A DNA stretch of 35,141 nucleotides, from the NCBI GenBank assembly GCA_903830725.1, contig CAIKVH010000024.1, forward strand, positions 1-35,141. The letters are read 5' to 3'. This DNA is from an uncultured Burkholderiales bacterium (lineage in GTDB: Bacteria > Pseudomonadota > Gammaproteobacteria > Burkholderiales > Burkholderiaceae_C). Position numbers and translations under genes: made by a program. Numbering within the stretch: the stretch's first letter is position 1; each line of letters begins with the position of its first letter. The notes beneath the pieces were generated by a model. That model was not told the origin of the DNA, ran no database searches, and was given only the letters and a program-made list of their open reading frames with translations. This document shows, one piece after another, positions 1-8,849 of this stretch.

Positions 1-258
1 CTGCTCCTAGTACGAGAGGACCGGAGTGGACGCACCTCTGGTGTATCGGTTGTCACGCCAGTGGCATTGCCGAGTAGCTAAGTGCGGAAGAGATAACCGC
101 TGAAAGCATCTAAGCGGGAAACTCGTCTTGAGATTAGTCTTGCCGGGGCCTCGAGCCCCCTGAAGAGTCGTTCTAGACCAGGACGTTGATAGGTTGGGTG
201 TGGAAGCGCAGTAATGCGTTAAGCTAACCAATACTAATTGCTCGTGCGGCTTGACCCT
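1..258 (+). rRNA. 23S ribosomal RNA, 3' end (partial)
   Basis: The window opens inside the sarcin-ricin region (AGTACGAGAGGACCGG near position 9) and continues through the conserved 3' domain to a typical 23S end, GGCTTGACCCT, near 248-258. The gene is cut by the window edge, so only about 260 of some 2,880 bases are present. The exact 3' end is set by similarity to known betaproteobacterial ends and could be off by a few bases. Confidence 0.95.
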
Positions 259-264
259 ATAACT

Positions 265-360
265 TTGATGTTTACATCAATGATTTATGCCAAGTGACGC
301 AGTTCAAAAAATAAAGTGCTGATTGATTCTATGAATTCGTTTATTTGATATTTATATCAA
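265..360 (+). repeat. Twin short hairpins in the 23S-5S spacer
   Basis: The spacer between 23S and 5S carries two near-identical inverted repeats, TTGATGTTTACATCAA at 265-280 and TTGATATTTATATCAA at 345-360. Each is a 6-bp stem with a TTTA loop. They differ by a paired G-C to A-T change, so stem pairing is kept. Role unknown; rRNA processing signals are a reasonable inference. Confidence 0.6.
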
Positions 361-374
361 GTAACAACAAGTTA

Positions 375-490
375 TGCCTGATGACCATAGCGAGGTGGTA
401 CCACTCCTTCCCATACCGAACAGGACAGTGAAACGCTTCAGCGCCGATGATAGTGCGGATTCCCGTGTGAAAGTAGGACATCGTCAGGCT
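375..490 (+). rRNA. rrf: 5S ribosomal RNA
   Basis: The sequence begins TGCCTGATGACC and ends CATCGTCAGGCT, so the two ends pair to form helix I. Between them are the conserved 5S blocks CCACTCCTTCCCATACCGAAC and GTGAAAGTAGG. Length is about 116 bases, usual for bacterial 5S. It lies about 116 bases after the 23S end and immediately before a strong terminator, so it is the last gene of the rRNA operon. Ends may differ by one or two bases. Confidence 0.95.
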
Positions 491-505
491 TTAATAGCCT
501 AAAAA

Positions 506-536
506 GCCCATCCCAAAAGGATGGGCTTTTTTTTTG
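506..536 (+). terminator. rRNA operon intrinsic terminator
   Basis: An 8-bp GC-rich stem, GCCCATCC (506-513) with GGATGGGC (519-526), closes a CAAAA loop and is followed by a run of about nine T. It sits 16 bases after the 5S gene and should end the rRNA operon. Confidence 0.93.
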
Positions 537-555
537 GGACTTTGGAAATTTATAA

Positions 556-681
556 ATGAAATCTCCAAAAAGACTGGATGACTTAAGTTATAGAGTCTAT
601 AAAGTTTATGAATACCGTATGGTTAAAGATGAAGTTGGGTATCAAATATACGTAATTACCCTTACATTAAGGATATTATGA
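556..681 (+). CDS. Possible 41-residue small protein overlapping the acetyltransferase start
   Basis: An ATG at 556 opens a 41-codon frame that ends in TGA at 679-681. That stop overlaps the ATG of the downstream acetyltransferase in an ATGA arrangement. The predicted peptide is basic at the N-terminus (MKSPKRLDD) and rich in Tyr and Val, with no recognised domain, signal peptide or membrane segment. A weak GGAA lies about eight bases before the start. The exact 4-base overlap is what makes the frame worth listing: it could couple translation of the two genes. A chance ORF remains quite possible. Confidence 0.35.
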   Translation: MKSPKRLDDLSYRVYKVYEYRMVKDEVGYQIYVITLTLRIL

Positions 682-1409
682 ATAATTACAGTACTGAACA
701 TCCCGCAATTGGTGAGCCAATTAAATTTTCAGGCGGCATGACGCTGCGTAAATGGGGAGAATTATCAGAAAAGCCAGTGGCTTTAATGGGAGTGGCAATT
801 AATTCTTTGGGAAAATCTCAAAGTAATCGTATAAAGCAACACTTGAAGGCATTGGGAGTACAGGATAGATACATGAGGTTTGGATATCAAGCCTCGGATG
901 AGCAAATCGATGTCTATGTTGAACATTTAGATTTCGATAGCGATGATATATACGGTATTTTCAATATCGATATGGAGTTGATTGCAATGGCTCACCTTGC
1001 TCTACCTAAAAAAGGGAGCGCATCAGATCAGGCTGAATTCGGTGTATCTGTTAGTGGATATTGTCGTGGCAGGGGTTACGGCGGGCGTCTATTTGAGAGA
1101 GCATCAATTCACGCAGTAAACAATGACATCAAGACAATTTATATACACGCACTTAGTGAGAACGCTCCGATGTTGAAAATTGCTAAAAAACATGGAGCAA
1201 TTTTGCACAGGGAAGGCTCAGAAACAGAGGCGTATGTTAAGCTTGGAAAATCGACAATAGACACTCAATTGGTTGAGCTGATGTCTGAGCAATATGCAAA
1301 AACAAACTACGATATTAAAAACCAAATGAAAAAATTCTGGGATTTTATAAAAGATGTCCAAGAAATTAGGAATGGGGTCAAAGTAGCTAGGCATAAATCA
1401 TCCTCGTAA
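678..1409 (+). CDS. GNAT family N-acetyltransferase
   Basis: A 243-residue cytoplasmic protein with the acetyl-CoA binding motif A of the GNAT superfamily, seen as CRGRGYGGRLF around residues 129-139 (Q/R-x-x-G-x-G/A type), followed by the expected helix and strand to about residue 180. Regions of about 90 residues before and 60 after the core are not recognised, so the substrate cannot be named. The ATG at 678 is preceded by AAGGA at 669-673. The gene follows the rRNA terminator and overlaps the stop of a possible 41-codon ORF by four bases. Family assignment is firm; the function (small molecule, protein or antibiotic acetylation) is open. Confidence 0.8.
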   Translation: MNNYSTEHPAIGEPIKFSGGMTLRKWGELSEKPVALMGVAINSLGKSQSNRIKQHLKALGVQDRYMRFGYQASDEQIDVYVEHLDFDSDDIYGIFNIDMELIAMAHLALPKKGSASDQAEFGVSVSGYCRGRGYGGRLFERASIHAVNNDIKTIYIHALSENAPMLKIAKKHGAILHREGSETEAYVKLGKSTIDTQLVELMSEQYAKTNYDIKNQMKKFWDFIKDVQEIRNGVKVARHKSSS

Positions 1410-1519
1410 TTTTAAAAGAATGCTACTCCGACTAGGAAAGTGCTGAGATAATACGAATTCGCTCAAATTTAAAGAGCGGGCTTTGTAAATTCAGTAAGCA
1501 TACGAATTATTTTAATACT

Positions 1520-2353
1520 TTGCACAAAAAAAGCATTAAAACAAAAATTAATGACTTGCTATCCCCAAAGATTGGGGATAGTGAGGATGTGTCTGCGTTC
1601 CTGTTAAAAGCACAAGATAGTAAGGCCATTAGTGCGGAGACACTTCGCATGATGCTAGGAATACTTGAGCTGACTCAGCAGTGTGCTGGGGATATTATGG
1701 TGGCCGCACCTGCCATGGATGTTATAAATATTGACGATTCAATGGACAATATATTGAGTTATGTGATTGACATAGCACACTCTAGGTTTCCAGTTTATGA
1801 GGGAGAAAAGGAAAATATCATTGGGATACTGCATACGAAGGATTTAATTAAATTACAAAAAGCGCCTGAATTAAATGTTCGGACACTGCTCCGTCCCACA
1901 GTGTGGATTCCTGAGAGTAAGGGTTTAGTAGATCTTTTACGTGAATTCAGACGAAACAGGAGCCATCAAGCTATCGTGGTAGATGAATTCGGTCGTGTAG
2001 CTGGACTGGTTACGATAGAAGATGTGTTGGAGGAGATAGTAGGTGAGATAGAGGATGAGTTTGATACAAAAGAGGATACGGGAGAGATCTTTGCGCTCTC
2101 AGATGGGTCTTACCGTGTAGCTGGGAGAGCTCAATTAAATGATGTACTTAAAGCCTTCAATATAGAGCTCACAAAGGGTGAGGAAGAGGAGGATTTCAAT
2201 ACGATAGGAGGATTAATAGCTCATGAGATGGGCTATGTGCCCAGGCGTGGGGAGATTTTTATACTGGGGAGTTTAAAGTTTGAGGTGATGCACACTAAAT
2301 CGGGAGCGGTAAAGTGGTTCCGAGTGCGAAAGCAGGTTAACTTACTCAAATAA
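1520..2353 (+). CDS. corC: CorC/YbeX-type CBS-domain protein
   Basis: A 277-residue soluble protein with the CorC architecture: a helical N-terminal region, the GDIMV motif at 57-61, a CBS pair at about 62-182 (HSRFPVY, GILHTKDLI, then RSHQAIVVDEFG and GLVTIEDVLEEIVGEIEDE), and a CorC_HlyC transporter-associated domain from about 190 to the end. There is no DUF21 membrane domain, as expected for the CorC/YbeX branch. The family is linked to magnesium/cobalt efflux and, for YbeX, to ribosome maturation; neither role is tested here. Its position directly before lnt matches many proteobacteria. The start is a TTG with no clear ribosome-binding site, and no in-frame ATG lies nearby, so the first few residues are uncertain. 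Confidence 0.88.
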   Translation: MHKKSIKTKINDLLSPKIGDSEDVSAFLLKAQDSKAISAETLRMMLGILELTQQCAGDIMVAAPAMDVINIDDSMDNILSYVIDIAHSRFPVYEGEKENIIGILHTKDLIKLQKAPELNVRTLLRPTVWIPESKGLVDLLREFRRNRSHQAIVVDEFGRVAGLVTIEDVLEEIVGEIEDEFDTKEDTGEIFALSDGSYRVAGRAQLNDVLKAFNIELTKGEEEEDFNTIGGLIAHEMGYVPRRGEIFILGSLKFEVMHTKSGAVKWFRVRKQVNLLK

Positions 2354-2396
2354 TCAATTCAGATTACTAAGACAGAAATAAACTCCACTACTAGCG

Positions 2397-4049
2397 TTGA
2401 ATATCAAAATTAATACGACAAAGAGATATCTAATCAACACGCTTATTTTGATGGGAGCGGGGATAGTTCAAACTTTTGCGATCTGTAGTCCCCTAGACGC
2501 TCAAACGCGTGGTTGGTTGCAGGTGTTGTGTCTAGCCGTATTGGCACAGACTCTTGACGGAATAAGCCCAACAGGAGTGCAATTAAACGGCGGTAAGGCT
2601 CAGCCAAAGCAGACTCCATTTTTTGCAGGGGTGGTTTTCAGCGGAGTATGGCTGACTTCAACTTTTTGGTGGATTTATATCTCATTGCACAAATACGGGG
2701 GAATGCCAGAGATATTGGCGGTTCTATCCGTATTGGTATTGGCATTAGGGTTATGTGTTTACTATGCAATAGCCTGCGTAGTGTATGTTCGTCTATCCAG
2801 CAAGATAAAAGACTGGATGAGTTGCGTACTTTTCGCCTCACTTTGGACCATGGCCGAATTGGCACGAGCCCAGTGGTTTACTGGCTTCCCATGGGGAGCT
2901 ATAGGGTACGCTCACTTAGATAACGCATTACAACTGTTAGGACCATACGGTGGGGTTTACACAATAGGTTTTGTAGCTGCAACATTGGCCTGTGCTTTGA
3001 GCAAGCTTTACTCGCGGTTATCCACGGTATTTAGGGGTGGAAGTTTCGGTGGTGGGAGAAATGTAGTTGCAGTTGTTTTGATACTATTTTTAATCGCACC
3101 AAATACATGGCTGATTGAATGGGCTCAGTCACAAAAGGACAAAAGCATTGAATTTACAAAAGAGGTTAGTTACACCTTGCTTCAGGGCAATATTGCGCAA
3201 GATATAAAATTTGAGGCCCAGGGACTTAGAGCTTTAGAGTGGTACGAGAAAAGGATAATTGCGGCCGATACGCAGTGGGTCATAACACCCGAGACAGCAT
3301 TACCCGTCCTTAAAGTAGATTTACCTGAGGGTTACTGGAAGAGAATAATTGATCATTTCAGGGAGAGAGGGAGCGAACAAAAGGCGCTTTTGTTGGGGAT
3401 GGTTGGAATGGAGGGTGGAGAATATACGAACCGGGTTGTGGGTATAAACAAAGACGGCGATATTTATATCTATATTAAACATCACTTAGTACCATTTGGA
3501 GAATTTATACCCTCTTGGTTTAAATGGTTTACGGACTTAATGAAAATTCCCTTGGGTAGTTTTAAGCGTGGGGAATTGGCTCAGCAGCCATGGGAATGGA
3601 ATGGACAAACAGTTGCGGTGAATATTTGTTACGAAGATGTCTTTGGCGAAGAATTAGCAGCGTCGTTTATAGGGTACGCAGGTGCAGTTCCTACTTTATT
3701 GGTTAATGCCAGTAATATCGGATGGTTCGGGCAATTCTTGGCTGTTGAGCAACACTTAAACGCATCAAGAATGCGAACAGTGGAATTACAACGACCGATG
3801 CTTAGGGCTACAAATACAGGGGCAACAGCAGCTATTGACCATAACGGGCGTGTTGTTGCACTACTTCCCAAGGGAACAGAGGGGGTATTAACTGGAAGTA
3901 TTAGGGGGGTTAAGGGGGATCCAACTATTTATGCCCAGTGGAGCGGGCGATTTTCACTTTATCCTCTTTGGGGATGTTGTATTTTAATAGTCTTGCTAGT
4001 TTGGGGTGTTAAATTTGGAAAATTTAAAAGCTTTAAATCAAGTGAATAA
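2397..4049 (+). CDS. lnt: Apolipoprotein N-acyltransferase
   Basis: Inner-membrane enzyme that adds the third acyl chain to the N-terminal cysteine of lipoproteins, the last step of lipoprotein maturation. At 550 residues it has hydrophobic segments over roughly residues 12-245 and a final one near 525-545, with a periplasmic nitrilase-like domain between. The catalytic triad is visible: Glu299 in TPETALP, Lys361 in IKHHLVPFGE and Cys411 in NICYEDVFGE. The start is TTG; an ATG at residue 19 would cut into the first membrane helix, so TTG is preferred although no good ribosome-binding site is seen. It lies 43 bases after corC, the usual pairing. Confidence 0.93.
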   Translation: MNIKINTTKRYLINTLILMGAGIVQTFAICSPLDAQTRGWLQVLCLAVLAQTLDGISPTGVQLNGGKAQPKQTPFFAGVVFSGVWLTSTFWWIYISLHKYGGMPEILAVLSVLVLALGLCVYYAIACVVYVRLSSKIKDWMSCVLFASLWTMAELARAQWFTGFPWGAIGYAHLDNALQLLGPYGGVYTIGFVAATLACALSKLYSRLSTVFRGGSFGGGRNVVAVVLILFLIAPNTWLIEWAQSQKDKSIEFTKEVSYTLLQGNIAQDIKFEAQGLRALEWYEKRIIAADTQWVITPETALPVLKVDLPEGYWKRIIDHFRERGSEQKALLLGMVGMEGGEYTNRVVGINKDGDIYIYIKHHLVPFGEFIPSWFKWFTDLMKIPLGSFKRGELAQQPWEWNGQTVAVNICYEDVFGEELAASFIGYAGAVPTLLVNASNIGWFGQFLAVEQHLNASRMRTVELQRPMLRATNTGATAAIDHNGRVVALLPKGTEGVLTGSIRGVKGDPTIYAQWSGRFSLYPLWGCCILIVLLVWGVKFGKFKSFKSSE

Positions 4050-4185
4050 GAAGCAAGGCCAGATCAAATCGAAAATTTCCATTAATGATACAAGTAAAAT
4101 GGGAAGAGTGTTTGCTAACGGGTTTAGTAAAAGATAGAAGGCTAGAGATAACCCTCAAAATTAAGAGTCGAAAAAGAAATAAACA

Positions 4186-5088
4186 ATGCTGACTTTTCAA
4201 CAAATCATTCTTCAACTTCAAAATTACTGGGATGGTAAAGGTTGCGCTTTATTGCAGCCCTACGATATGGAGGTTGGTGCAGGAACTTCGCACACTGCAA
4301 CCTTCTTAAGAGCACTAGGCCCTGAGCCTTGGAATGCGGCTTACGTGCAACCAAGCCGCAGACCGAAGGACGGTAGATATGGACAAAATCCAAATAGGCT
4401 TCAGCACTATTACCAATTTCAAGTGGTTTTAAAGCCTGCACCAGCAGATATCTTGGATCTATATCTTGGGTCGCTAGAGTCCTTGGGATTTGACCTTAAA
4501 AAGAACGATATACGGTTTGTTGAGGATGACTGGGAAAACCCAACACTCGGCGCTTGGGGGTTGGGTTGGGAGGTTTGGTTAAATGGAATGGAAGTCACAC
4601 AATTTACGTATTTCCAACAGGTAGGAGGTATTGATTGCAAGCCAATTACAGGCGAAATCACATATGGATTAGAGCGATTAGCCATGTATCTGCAAGGAGT
4701 TGATAATGTATATGATTTGAAGTGGACGGAAAAAGTTAAGTATGGGGATGTATATTTGCAAAATGAGCAAGAACAATCGGCCTATAACTTTGAGCATAGT
4801 GATGTTGAATTCTTGTTCCATGCATTTGGCGCCAATGAGAAGCAAGCGCATTATTTGATAGAGCATAAGCTCGCTTTGCCGGCTTACGAGCAGGTATTAA
4901 AGTGCGCGCATAATTTTAATTTACTAGATGCACGCGGTGCGATCAGTGTCACTGAGCGCGCAGCCTTTATTGGCCGGATTCGCAATTTAGCTCGTTCAGT
5001 GGCACAAAGTTATTACGAAAGCAGAGAGCGACTCGGATTTCCTATGGCGCCGCGTGAATGGGTCAGGGAGATGGTAAAGGCCGAGTAA
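4186..5088 (+). CDS. glyQ: Glycyl-tRNA synthetase alpha subunit
   Basis: The 300-residue catalytic subunit of the bacterial alpha2-beta2 glycyl-tRNA synthetase. It begins [15 protein letters not shown] and contains conserved family blocks [18 protein letters not shown] and [16 protein letters not shown], then [11 protein letters not shown], all typical of GlyQ. Length equals that of the family. It is followed after 52 bases by glyS. The ATG start is supported by homology; the upstream sequence is only A-rich, with no strong ribosome-binding site. Confidence 0.97.
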   Translation: MLTFQQIILQLQNYWDGKGCALLQPYDMEVGAGTSHTATFLRALGPEPWNAAYVQPSRRPKDGRYGQNPNRLQHYYQFQVVLKPAPADILDLYLGSLESLGFDLKKNDIRFVEDDWENPTLGAWGLGWEVWLNGMEVTQFTYFQQVGGIDCKPITGEITYGLERLAMYLQGVDNVYDLKWTEKVKYGDVYLQNEQEQSAYNFEHSDVEFLFHAFGANEKQAHYLIEHKLALPAYEQVLKCAHNFNLLDARGAISVTERAAFIGRIRNLARSVAQSYYESRERLGFPMAPREWVREMVKAE

Positions 5089-5140
5089 ATGCAGTCAAAT
5101 AGTGGGTGCATTTATTAAAGAATTAAAAATAGTAAATAAA

Positions 5141-7336
5141 ATGAAATCAGAGAATTTGTTGATTGAACTCTTAGTTGAAGAGTTACCTCCTAAAGCGCTT
5201 AAAAAATTAGGCCTGAAATTTGCTGAATCTATTGAGTCTGTTCTAAGGGAGCAGGGCTTGCTCGTGCAAGAAAGTAAGGGTCAGCACTTTGCAACCCCTC
5301 GAAGACTGGGGGTGCTTTTGAGTAATGTGCTCGAGCAAGCGCCGGAGAGACAAATCAAACAAAAAATAATGCCAGTGGCAGTAGGTGTTGATGAAAACGG
5401 AAATCCAACACCTGCACTTACAAAAAAGCTTCAAGCGATGGGGCTAGCAAATATTAATATATCGAATCTGAAAAGGGAGGTCGACGGAAAGGCGGAGGCT
5501 CTGTTTTACGATCGAATTGAGGCCGGTCTAACTTTGCAACTGGGTTTGCAAAATGCATTGAACACAATGCTGGGTGAACTACCTATACCCAAAAAAATGA
5601 GTTATCAATTACAAGCTGAGTGTGAGTTGCCGGGTTGGACTACCGTACATTTTGTTCGCCCGGCGCATGGTTTAGTTGCGATGTATGGAGCCAAGGTCGT
5701 TGATGTAGAGTTGCTTGGACTTAAATCTAGCAATACAACTAAAGGGCATCGTTTTGAGAGCTTGGAGGATACGATTATCATCAAAGATGCTAGTCAATAT
5801 GAAAGCATCATGCAGGAAAAGGGACGGGTGATACCCGGCTTTGAAATGCGTCGAGATGATATCAAGCAACAACTTGATCGAGCTGCCAAAAAGTTGGGGC
5901 CTGATTTTCATCCGTTAGAGGATGAAGCATTGTTGGACGAGGTTTGCGCACTTGTAGAGAAGCCAAACGTATTGGTCTGCAAGTTTGAAACCGACTTTTT
6001 GCAGGTGCCTCAGGAGTGCTTAATTCTGACGATGAAAGCTAATCAGAAGTACTTCCCGCTTTTGGATCAAACCGGTAAATTAACGAATATCTTTTTAGTA
6101 GTTAGTAATATTACTCCCCAGGATTCGGGAGCTGTAATTGAGGGAAATGAGCGTGTTGTAAGGCCTAGATTGGCAGATGCTAAATTTTTCTTCGATCAAG
6201 ATAAAAAGAAAACACTCGAATCTCGCATATTTGGTTTGTCAAAAGTCGTTTATCACAACCTTTTGGGCTCACAAGGAGAGAGGGTGGAGAGGGTTTGTGA
6301 AATTGTCAATGTTGTGGTTCAGCTATGGGCTAAAAGTATTGAGACGAGTGAAGATGCTGAAAAATTCATTCACGATAAATTGAAGAACGCCCAGCAAGCC
6401 GCTCGTCTTTCCAAGGCTGATTTGCTGACTGATATGGTTGCAGAGTTTCCCGAACTGCAGGGCACAATGGGTAAGTATTACGCTCTAAATGAGGGGCTAT
6501 CAGAGGAAGTTGCATTTGCTGTAGAAGATCATTACAAGCCTAGATTCGCTGGCGATCAACTCGCCAGAAGTGATGTGGGACTTATTGTGGCCTTGGCGGA
6601 TAAATTAGAAACACTAGTGGGATTATTTGGCATAGGGCAAGGCCCAAGTGGTGATAAAGATCCATTTGCATTAAGGAGGCATGCGCTCGGGATTATTAGG
6701 ATGATGGTGGAGCGTGGGTTAAAAATAGAGTTGACTCAGCTTATAAAAGAGGTTTGCCTTATATTTGCTGATCGCTTAAAGCTAACTCAGGATGAGGTCG
6801 TGGACCAAATAAAAAACTTTATCTACGACCGACTTAGTAGTAACCTAAGGGAGTCCGGATACTCTGCAAAGGAAATAGAAGCAGTTATTTGTCAAAAGCC
6901 AGATTTGATTTGTGAAATACCGCTACGTATAAAGGCTGTTCATGAATTTGGCACATTGCCGGAAGCTCCTGCATTAGCAGCAGCGAATAAACGTATAAGT
7001 AATATTTTGAAAAAAGAAGATCGTTTGAATGAAAGAGGAAGCTTAAAGGATGTAGTCTTGACTATTCAACCGGAGCTACTAACCCAGGGTCCTGAAGAGG
7101 ATCTTTACCAGACGCTTTTAAAGATAAGTCCGATTGCAAAGGCACACTGGCAGGCCAATGATTACAGTGAGGCCTTGGTGGCTTTGGCTGGATTTAAAGC
7201 GGCTACAGACGCTTTTTTTGATCAAGTGATGGTTAATGACCCTAATGAGTTGTTGAGAAATAATCGATTAGCTTTACTGTGTGGGCTACATCTTGAAATG
7301 AACAGAGTTGCTGACCTGTCCAGGTTGGCAAGTTAA
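5141..7336 (+). CDS. glyS: Glycyl-tRNA synthetase beta subunit
   Basis: The 731-residue beta subunit, which binds tRNA-Gly. The N-terminus MKSENLLIELLVEELPPKAL matches the family start, which is why the ATG at 5141 is chosen over a GTG at 5102 in the same frame. Recognisable blocks include HFVRPAHG (about 176-183), the HD-like segment around DLLTDMVAEFPELQGTMG (about 426-443) and GDKDPFALRR (about 505-514). Together with GlyQ it forms the enzyme that charges tRNA-Gly. Both genes read in one direction and are probably cotranscribed. Confidence 0.96.
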   Translation: MKSENLLIELLVEELPPKALKKLGLKFAESIESVLREQGLLVQESKGQHFATPRRLGVLLSNVLEQAPERQIKQKIMPVAVGVDENGNPTPALTKKLQAMGLANINISNLKREVDGKAEALFYDRIEAGLTLQLGLQNALNTMLGELPIPKKMSYQLQAECELPGWTTVHFVRPAHGLVAMYGAKVVDVELLGLKSSNTTKGHRFESLEDTIIIKDASQYESIMQEKGRVIPGFEMRRDDIKQQLDRAAKKLGPDFHPLEDEALLDEVCALVEKPNVLVCKFETDFLQVPQECLILTMKANQKYFPLLDQTGKLTNIFLVVSNITPQDSGAVIEGNERVVRPRLADAKFFFDQDKKKTLESRIFGLSKVVYHNLLGSQGERVERVCEIVNVVVQLWAKSIETSEDAEKFIHDKLKNAQQAARLSKADLLTDMVAEFPELQGTMGKYYALNEGLSEEVAFAVEDHYKPRFAGDQLARSDVGLIVALADKLETLVGLFGIGQGPSGDKDPFALRRHALGIIRMMVERGLKIELTQLIKEVCLIFADRLKLTQDEVVDQIKNFIYDRLSSNLRESGYSAKEIEAVICQKPDLICEIPLRIKAVHEFGTLPEAPALAAANKRISNILKKEDRLNERGSLKDVVLTIQPELLTQGPEEDLYQTLLKISPIAKAHWQANDYSEALVALAGFKAATDAFFDQVMVNDPNELLRNNRLALLCGLHLEMNRVADLSRLAS

Positions 7337-7383
7337 ATGGCGAGTTTGTCTGTCAACTCGTCCAGCGCAAGGGTGAAAAAAGT

Positions 7384-8004
7384 TTGAGTACAAAATTAGT
7401 TATCTTAGACCGGGATGGGACTATTAATTATGATCGCGATGATTATGTAAAGTCCGCCGAGGAGTGGCAACCCATACCAGGTGCCATTGAGGCTATCGCT
7501 CGACTAAATCATTCGGGCTGGCACGTTGTAGTTGCAAGTAATCAATCTGGACTCGGACGCGGCTTATTTGATGTGGGTACCTTGAATCAAATGCATGAAA
7601 AGATGAATAAATTACTTGCAGCAGAAGGCGGGCGTGTGGATGCGATATTTTATTGTCCGCATACCCCAGAGGACCATTGTCATTGTCGCAAGCCTTTAAG
7701 CGGACTGTTTCAGCAAATTGGTGAGAGATATAGTCAAGATTTGAAGGGCGTTCCAGCAGTAGGAGACTCACTTCGCGATTTACAGGCATGCGTGGAACAG
7801 GGTTGCGAGCCCCATCTCGTGTTTACCGGGAAGGGTGAGCAGTTTAGACATGTGGAACTCCCTAAACACTTTCCCGAAAACACCCAAACCCACCATGATC
7901 TCTCAGCTTTCGTAGACTGGCTGTTAAATAAAGAGCAACTTAACCAAGACGCTCAAGAGTCCAGTCCTAAAGCGACCCATGGGTTATTTAGAGGCCATAG
8001 ATAA
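7384..8004 (+). CDS. gmhB: D-glycero-beta-D-manno-heptose-1,7-bisphosphate 7-phosphatase
   Basis: A HAD-superfamily phosphatase of 206 residues for ADP-heptose synthesis, which feeds the LPS inner core. Motif I is DRDGT at 9-13 with both catalytic aspartates, motif II is in VVASNQSG, and the GmhB zinc site is present as Cys91, His93, Cys99 and Cys101 in CPHTPEDHCHC. The final motif is AVGDSLRDLQA. The start is TTG; motif I begins only nine residues in, so no later start is possible and TTG is well supported, with AAGGG about ten bases upstream. Its end overlaps plsC by 26 bases. Confidence 0.92.
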   Translation: MSTKLVILDRDGTINYDRDDYVKSAEEWQPIPGAIEAIARLNHSGWHVVVASNQSGLGRGLFDVGTLNQMHEKMNKLLAAEGGRVDAIFYCPHTPEDHCHCRKPLSGLFQQIGERYSQDLKGVPAVGDSLRDLQACVEQGCEPHLVFTGKGEQFRHVELPKHFPENTQTHHDLSAFVDWLLNKEQLNQDAQESSPKATHGLFRGHR

Positions 8005-8803
8005 AGATGTTGGACGTCCTTTGAGAGATCAATTCAAGACTCAATCAAAAGCTTCAAACTTAGTATGGGTCATAGCTCGATCAACACTATATTTGGCTTG
8101 GTTAATCTTGTCCGTTATACCTTGTGCAATTGGGGTTGTCCTTCTTGGTCTATTTGGAATGAAGGGGGATCGACTCTACTGGTTTGCAAGTTACTGGCTT
8201 AAACTTGCTGTGAGCGCTGCAAAAGTATTGGCAGGAGTTCGTTATCACATACAAGGCTACAACAATTTGCCAACGCAAGTTCGCAGTGGAGCGATATTGC
8301 TTGTTAAGCATCAGTCAGCTTACGAAACGTTTTTAATGCCTGCAATCATGCCACACCCACTTGCATATGTATTTAAGCGAGAGTTGCTCTATATCCCTTT
8401 TTTTGGATGGGCTATGGGGAGATTAGATATGATACATATTGATCGGCAACAAAAGACAAGGGCTTTTCAAAGAATAGTCGAGCAAGGGAAAATCTTGCTT
8501 GCTAGAGGCGTTTGGGTAATTATGTTTCCAGAAGGCACAAGAATACCAAGAGGTCAAGTTGGAAAATACAAATCTGGCGGGGTAAGGTTGGCGATAGAAA
8601 CTGGAGTAGAAGTGATACCAATCGCAGTGACCTCAGCGCGGTGTTGGCCCCGAAAGTCTTTTTTGTTGTATCCAGGTACGGTTGAAGTTTCAATCGGTCT
8701 GCCTATATCACCAACAGGACATACGCCAGATTCTTTAAACGCTAGGGTTCAAGAGTGGATTGAATGCGAAATGCAAAGGCTAGACCCAGATGCATATTCG
8801 TAG
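7979..8803 (+). CDS. plsC: 1-acyl-sn-glycerol-3-phosphate acyltransferase
   Basis: A membrane-associated acyltransferase of 274 residues that makes phosphatidic acid from lysophosphatidic acid. A hydrophobic stretch lies near residues 35-60. Motif I appears as H111-Q-S-A-Y-E116, an HX4E form of the usual HX4D, in line with the HQSxxE seen in betaproteobacterial PlsC proteins as I recall them. Motif III is FPEGTR at 183-188, and PIAVTSARCWPRKSF supplies the last block. The ATG at 7979 overlaps gmhB by 26 bases; a later start is possible because the first 30 residues are poorly conserved. The glyQS-gmhB-plsC-ygjP order points to one operon. Confidence 0.9.
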   Translation: MGYLEAIDKDVGRPLRDQFKTQSKASNLVWVIARSTLYLAWLILSVIPCAIGVVLLGLFGMKGDRLYWFASYWLKLAVSAAKVLAGVRYHIQGYNNLPTQVRSGAILLVKHQSAYETFLMPAIMPHPLAYVFKRELLYIPFFGWAMGRLDMIHIDRQQKTRAFQRIVEQGKILLARGVWVIMFPEGTRIPRGQVGKYKSGGVRLAIETGVEVIPIAVTSARCWPRKSFLLYPGTVEVSIGLPISPTGHTPDSLNARVQEWIECEMQRLDPDAYS

Positions 8804-8849
8804 AAAGCAAATAGTCCGAGTAAGCAATTAATTTTTTGAGTAACTTTAT

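Noticed and set aside
1460..1478. CGCTC/GAGCG hairpin after the acetyltransferase gene
   Set aside because: Only five base pairs with a 9-base loop and no proper T tract; not convincing as a terminator.
5102..5140. Upstream GTG extension of glyS
   Set aside because: Family N-termini align from the ATG at 5141, and the extension has no similarity to GlyS.
7341..7360. CGAGTT/AACTCG hairpin between glyS and gmhB
   Set aside because: Six base pairs with an 8-base loop and no T run; likely too weak to end transcription within what looks like an operon.
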